Of a stretch of 64,000 nt of DNA, positions 59,227 through 64,000 are shown piece after piece. Numbering within the stretch: position 1 is the first letter of the stretch; each line of letters begins with the position of its first letter. The DNA comes from Brachionus manjavacas (lineage: Eukaryota > Rotifera > Eurotatoria > Ploima > Brachionidae): positions 434,001 through 498,000 of the forward strand of contig JAHQIY010000017.1 of NCBI GenBank assembly GCA_019054805.1. Direction: 5' to 3'. The position numbers and the translations under genes are program-made. The notes beneath the pieces were generated by a model. The model did no database searches, had not been told where the DNA came from, and was given only the letters and a program-made list of their open reading frames with translations.

Positions 59227-60949
59227 TTAACCACATGTGACCAAATTTTGATGATTACAAACATTTAAATTTTTATCAAAGAGTGTTCCTGTAGGGCAAT
59301 TAATGAAATATATCTTTTGATATTTAGTACCAGAAAAGCTACATATGTAAAATCTTCGACAACCAAATTGGACGTCAGGATAATATCCATCTTTTTTATA
59401 GCACATTATTTCATTTGAGTGAACATTACTTTCAGAATTTTCAATTGTGGTTGATGCTGGCTTTGAAATGGTAGATGTTAAAGTTGTAATTGGATTGTTG
59501 AATGATTTGGCAAAAGGTTTTGATGAAAAAAAAATCGCTTTAGCTGAACTAATCAGTGGGTATTTTCCCATTTCACACATCGAACCGGAAAAATCATCCA
59601 GATCAACAGCCTAATCAAAAAGTTAATTTCCTTGTAAGTTTTGAAATTATTGTGACTATCATACCCAAAACATGATGCCTCCGAGATTTTTAAATTTTGC
59701 ATAACTAGCTTTGTTTTTAAAGCTTTCAGGATCATCGTATGAAATCCACTGGTTGCTAAAGTACATGTATGGCACTTTACTCTCAAAATCATACAATTTG
59801 GTCCCGTCTTTTGAACATATTTCATAATAAGCTAAAAAGCCTGCCTCTTGTGTGAACTTAAATTAATTTTAATAAATACAATTTTTAGATAAGCTTAATT
59901 TCCAACTGTTTGTGCGACTCCTGGTCCAGAAACTGAAGAATCAACTGAATTGTTGTTTGCATTTGACAAAGTAAATGATCGCCCATAAACAGGCAAGCCC
60001 ATATTTATCTTTTCTGGTGCAAAACCCAATTGAATGTAATATGAAATGGTGAAGTCAGCATTAAATGTTGCCTCAACACCATTTTCAGTTGATCGAGCAT
60101 ACAATGGAGCATTGTGACCAGTTTTGGAATCCCAAGAACCATGGTAATCCTTTAAAATAAATCAAAATTAAAGAAAAATTGAAAAAAAAAAAATTTATAA
60201 ACATACATAGGTCATTATGTTCAAAAAATCAAGGTGACTTGGAAAAAAAGATAGAATTTTAATTTAAAATTCGAATCAAGTACTTGGATAATTCGGGTAC
60301 ATCATAGGAGGCATCAATTGTGATCTTAGTAGCGGACGCTGCGGCACTAAGCAATAAATTTTCGTTCAAAAATCGACTTTTTAGGGCCTAGTTAATTTAA
60401 CATTTAAAGAGAATATTATTTACTTTTTTTCTTACTTTGACTAATTTGGTAAATTGAGTTTTATAACCTTTAAAAAATTAATTTATCTATTCAGATAAAA
60501 AAAGAAAAAAAACCATGATATTCCCAGACTATGTCAAGTCCATCAAAATGCCTATTTTTCAAATAGAGGACTGTGGAATCCACAAAACGTTGAATTTTTG
60601 CATCGCTTGAAACAATATCAATAAATGGAATAGTACCCATTGTCCATCCGCCGACAGCAAGCATTACTTTTAAATTTGGATTTGTTTTCTTCAGCTCGTT
60701 TGTTCTTTCGTAGAAGCCTCTGGACCATTCAGTTGAATCATCGTTCCATTCATATGGCTCCAATTTGTTGTTCACAATTTTGGCAAATGAATAAAGAATG
60801 TGGGTGCATAAAAATGGATCAATATTTTCAGGCCGAAAGGCTCCGATGTCTGAACGATATTGAGCCCAGTTGGTAAAATACCATACCAATCTCTGCTCAC
60901 AATAAATAATTTCCAAGCCAAAAAAAAGAATGGCAAAAATTAATCTCAT
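59227..60949 (-). CDS. GH18 chitinase-like 2 with CBM14, catalytic Asp lost
   Basis: Seven exons: 60949-60514, 60467-60436, 60387-60284, 60237-60207, 60149-59907, 59856-59665, 59610-59227, in phase, 473 residues. Signal peptide MRLIFAILFFGLEIIYC, then WYFTNWAQYRS, THILYSFAK, LAVGGWTMGT, MTYDYHGSWDSKTGHN, GLPVYGRSFTL, GGIMFW/AVDLDDFSGSMC and a CBM14 domain (MCYKKDGYYPDV..CRRFYICS..INCPTGTLFD..NVCNH..VTC). The catalytic box reads FDGLDIVWEYH: the middle Asp of DxxDxDxE is Val (codon GTC), and the following Pro is His. In GH18 enzymes that Asp is needed for substrate-assisted catalysis. The product is therefore probably a chitin-binding, weakly active or inactive chitinase-like protein. The frame is otherwise fully open. 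Exon 5 has a GTTGGA donor. Confidence 0.93.
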
Positions 60950-61760
60950 AATTAAATAAACGAGTTTTTCTTTAAATTTTTAGTCAAAATTATTATAATT
61001 CTTATTTGCGTTATTACCATCTAAAGATTTATCTTCTTAATATCTAGAGAGATCAATCAATCTATAATAATCTATAATAAAACAAAAACGAAATTAACTC
61101 CATATTTTCATGTTTTCATAATCATTATTGATTTTCTGTTTAAGTTGAAATGATGTAAAATAATCTTGAAAAAAAACAGTAATAAGCTTAATGAATACCG
61201 CTGGTGAAATTAAAAAAAATTTTAGCTTTATTTCACATTCGATTTTGGTTTATTTTGCGTTTTTTTTATCTCAAGGAACTAATTGATTTAGAAAAATAAA
61301 TAAAAAAATATTCAGGATGTTCATACTTTATAATTAAAGACTTTTTTAATTTTTTTTAAATATTTAAATTGTAAAATTTAATATTTTAAGTTAAATAAGG
61401 GTAAAACTAATTTAAAAAAAAATTTAGTTTACTTTTTCCACTCTAAAATTTTGATTAATCAAATAAAATAGTAAAAATTTTTCCAAAATGTTTTTTGATT
61501 TAAAAAAAGTCAAATTTAATTTTTTATTAATTTAATAATTAAAAAAATGAAAAAATCAATCAATTATAGTGATATTTTTTTTTAAATAACCTTTTAGAAA
61601 AAGATTTAGCTTAATAAAATACCTGATAACATCTTAAAATTTTACTGACATTTTTAATGGGTGAAAAAACGAAATTATAAAAAATTATTTTTTTCTATAG
61701 ATTTTTTATTTTGATTAATATTAAAGAAAAAATCTAAAATTTGTTAATTTGAAAAAAATT
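60950..61760. other. Intergenic stretch between chitinase 2 and tRNA-Asn
   Basis: AT-rich with a short direct repeat (ATCTATAATA twice, about 61061-61081). No gene recognised. Confidence 0.4.
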
Positions 61761-61777
61761 CGTCCCTAGGTGGATTC

Positions 61778-61814
<37 letters not shown>

Positions 61815-61834
61815 GCCGATTGCGCCATAGAGAC
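61761..61834 (-). tRNA. tRNA-Asn(GUU)
   Basis: Fifth identical copy, reverse complement. It stands 456 bp upstream of chitinase 3 in divergent orientation, mirroring the arrangement of the copy at 56803 and chitinase 1. Confidence 0.95.
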
Positions 61835-62034
61835 ATGTAAATAAACTGAAAAAAAATTATTAAAATTCAACAAGATTTTCAAAAATGTGAATTAAATTTG
61901 GAACATCTTTAAAAAGATTTTTTATCATTTTTGAAAAATTAGCTTCAAGTCAAGAATTTTATTCGAATTTTTATTTTAATTTTTAAATCAGAAGAACACA
62001 CATTAATGATTGAAAATAAATTTTTAATTTCACA

Positions 62035-62110
62035 TGAACAGTAGTTTTGGTTGATTGAGCATATAATGGAGCATTTTAACCAGTTTTTGTCCCAAAGGGT
62101 TATTGTTCTT
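62035..62110 (-). pseudogene. Relic of a chitinase exon
   Basis: The minus strand contains GGGACAAAAACTGGTTAAAA and TGCTCCATTATATGCTCAAT, closely matching the start of chitinase 2 exon 5 (CCAAAACTGGTCACAATGCT, CCATTGTATGCTCGATCAAC). Only about 70 bp remain, with a His codon turned into TAA. This shows that a fourth chitinase copy once stood on the minus strand between the tRNA and chitinase 3. Confidence 0.7.
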
Positions 62111-62290
62111 TTGCAGATTAACTAATTTATAAAGGAATAAACAAGAATTTATTTGAATTATTTCTTAAAAAATGAACATTTTTTTATTTTTAAATGAAAA
62201 TAATCCCTATTAATAAACGATATGAGTTCTTTTTTATGCGTACAATTTTTTTTTATAAAATTAAAAATTTGTATCATTTTTAAATTAAAA

Positions 62291-63905
62291 ATGCTATTAT
62301 TTATAATCATCACAATTTTATTTCATATCACTAATGCTAAGCGCATCATCTGCTACACTACAAATTGGTCTCAATATAGACCAGATTCAGCTCGATTCAT
62401 TCCAGAAGATATAGATCCATTTCTCTGTACGCATATTATTTACTCATTCGTGAAAGTAAATGGAACTAAGTTGGCACCTGTCGAATGGAACGACGAAAGC
62501 TCGGGGTCAATGATTGGCATGTACGAACGTACAACTAACTTAAAAATCAAAAACCCTCGACTTAAAGTGCTCATAGCTGTGGGGGGAGCTAATTTTGATA
62601 ATGAAAATTTTGAGCAAATTGTATATGATGATTTTAAATTGGAACAGTTTGCTAACCATTCAATCGAATTTTTAACAGAGAGAAAATTTGATGGACTTGA
62701 CATTGATTGGGAATATCCTATAGGACATAAAAATGGCTTTACTAAACTTTTTATGGTGAAATGTCTTTCAAAATTAATTAAAGAAATTTTTTAATAATTT
62801 AACTAGATTTTGAAAAAAAAATTTGAAGAAAAAAATTTATTACTAACAGCTGCGGTTGCTGCAAGCAAGGAAAATATTGAAAGTTCTTATGAGTTATCAT
62901 TTATTTCAAAGTAATAGTTTATTTAACTACATGTGAAGTTTTCAAAAGTTAATTAATGTAAAATTAATCAACAAAATTAAGGATTTAATTCAATTTAAAA
63001 TTGATTTTTATTTTGATTCTAATTTTAAATAAAAACTTCACATATTCTTTTAATTTACAAGAAAATTAAATAAAAAAAAAGATACATCGATTTTTTAAAT
63101 GTAATGACGTATGATTATCATGGTTCTTGGGAAAATTCCACTGGTCATGTAGCACCTTTATATTCGCGAATGTCTGAAGATGAAGAACAACAGCAGTATA
63201 ATGTAAATTATACAATTAGCTTCTATTTAGATAATGGAGTTCCATCGGAAAAAATAAATCTCGGTTTTGCTTGCTATGGCAAGTCGTACACACTAGAGGA
63301 AGAAGATAAAGTTCAATTTGGGTCTGCAGCAATTAGCGGTGGACATGGGGGAAAAGTAAATTTTCTAGATTTCAAATTATTCTTAATTAAGGGAATTTTT
63401 TAAGTTCACCAAGGACAATGGAACTTTGGCGTATTATGAAATATGTGACAGAATACAAGAAAGCTGGAATACTGCATGGGATGATGAGCACAAAGTTCCA
63501 TATGCATTCAAAGACAATCAATTTGTAGGCTTTGAGAACTACCGGAGTTTGAGAGAAAAAATTAAATATTTATCAGACAAAAAATTGGGTGGTATTATGT
63601 TTTGGTCCATAGATATGGACGATTTCTCTGGTTCTTTTTGTAAAAAAGGCAAATATCCAATGGTTAAGACAACTAAAAATTTGTATCTATCGAAAAAAAA
63701 TATAAAACCTAAGAAAAAAATGATAAATCATTGTGTGAATGGTGACGGAATTTACATTGACTTAAAAGATGGATGTGAACATTATTTTACTTGTGAACAG
63801 ACAAAGACATCTAGTTTCAAAGTAAAAATGTTCCGGTGTCCTGAAGGCACTCTATTTGATAAAAATATTATAGCATGTAATTTTGAAGAGTTTGCTGAAT
63901 GTTAA
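62291..63905 (+). CDS. GH18 chitinase 3 with CBM14
   Basis: Four exons: 62291-62755, 62807-62910, 63082-63355, 63405-63905, in phase, 447 residues. ATG 62291 is chosen because it begins a clean signal peptide (MLLFIIITILFHITNA); an in-frame ATG 69 bp earlier would add a second hydrophobic stretch. Landmarks: ICYTTNWSQYRPDSARFIPE, THIIYSFVKV, IAVGGANFDNENF, catalytic FDGLDIDWEYP intact, MTYDYHGSWE, GFACYGKSYTL, YEICDRI, GGIMFWSIDMDDFSGSFC. After a short Lys-rich linker comes a CBM14 domain with six Cys (HCVNGDGIYIDL..CEHYFTCE..FRCPEGTLFD..IACNF..AEC). Secreted chitinase. The introns at WEYP|IG and MTY|DYHG of chitinases 1 and 2 are absent here. Confidence 0.95.
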
Positions 63906-63951
63906 AATGCATTTTTATTTAAATAATTAAATTTTTATTTTGAAAAAAATT

Positions 63952-64000
63952 CGCTGCGAACAGGATTTGAACCTGTGCGGGAATAACCCAACAGATTTCA
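63952..64000 (-). tRNA. tRNA-Ser(UGA), partial
   Basis: Minus strand, cut by the window end. Present are the anticodon TGA (the last three bases of the window), the 3' side of the anticodon stem AATCTG, a long variable arm (GGGTTATTCCC) typical of class II tRNAs, the T-arm CAGGTTCAAATCCTG and acceptor CGCAGCG. The AATC..TTGGG..CCCGC layout is that of eukaryotic tRNA-Ser. The 5' half is outside the window. Confidence 0.8.

Noticed and set aside
59553..59825. 90-codon minus-strand frame in chitinase 2
   Set aside because: Out of frame with the GH18 reading; splicing exons 6 and 7 gives the conserved GGIMFW/AVDLDDF instead.
1..64000. CRISPR arrays, bacterial operons or phage genes
   Set aside because: No spaced direct-repeat array, no Shine-Dalgarno pattern; introns and eukaryotic tRNA genes show nuclear animal DNA.

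Overview
The window is a very AT-rich metazoan nuclear contig. Genes are split by short introns (most about 45-65 bp, GT..AG), the code is standard, and tRNA genes and TATA boxes are of eukaryotic type. CEP44 and FAM221-type genes (centriole or cilium associated), secreted GH18 chitinases with CBM14 domains, ABCG half-transporters and many decayed LINE, MULE and hAT fragments fit a small ciliated invertebrate. A monogonont rotifer such as Brachionus is my best guess from composition, intron size and gene content, but nothing in the window proves it. All splice models below were built by hand; in each multi-exon model the phases were checked exon by exon.

Layout. 1-1000: 3' end of a GC-richer C2H2 zinc-finger gene. 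1.3-12 kb: transposon graveyard (MULE relic, two LINE relics, a pogo-like MITE) plus an unrecognised spliced minus-strand gene with an in-frame duplicated three-exon cassette. 12.7-24.4 kb: two tandem ABCG half-transporter genes (13 exons each, both open), partly near-identical including introns, with MULE/LINE debris between them and identical tRNA-Asn(GUU) genes downstream. 25.6-26.4 kb: a single-exon gene for a protein with an RWNEIVPREE repeat; a second member lies at 45.1-45.5 kb. 26.5-33 kb: mostly non-coding with LINE fragments. 33.2-38.0 kb: a third, more diverged ABCG gene (6 exons, minus strand). 39.4-41.0 kb: MRPL46 and the TFIIA small subunit in tandem on the minus strand. 43.5-44.7 kb: CEP44-like. 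47.7-50.1 kb: FAM221-like and a secreted CAP-domain protein. 50.6-53.2 kb: repeats, a hAT relic and a broken unknown ORF. 53.6-54.9 kb: proteasome lid subunit Rpn6/PSMD11, intronless. 55.4-56.2 kb: a large inverted-repeat element. 56.8-64 kb: a chitinase cluster (three GH18 genes, one lacking a catalytic Asp, plus a relic of a fourth) interleaved with two more identical tRNA-Asn genes; the window ends inside a tRNA-Ser(UGA).

Functional picture. Housekeeping genes (MRPL46, TFIIA-gamma, PSMD11, CEP44) are interspersed with two locally expanding families, ABCG transporters (lipid or xenobiotic export) and chitinases (chitin turnover). Members of the ABCG1/2 pair and of the chitinase cluster lie close to copies of one identical tRNA-Asn gene, which suggests that segments carrying both were duplicated together.
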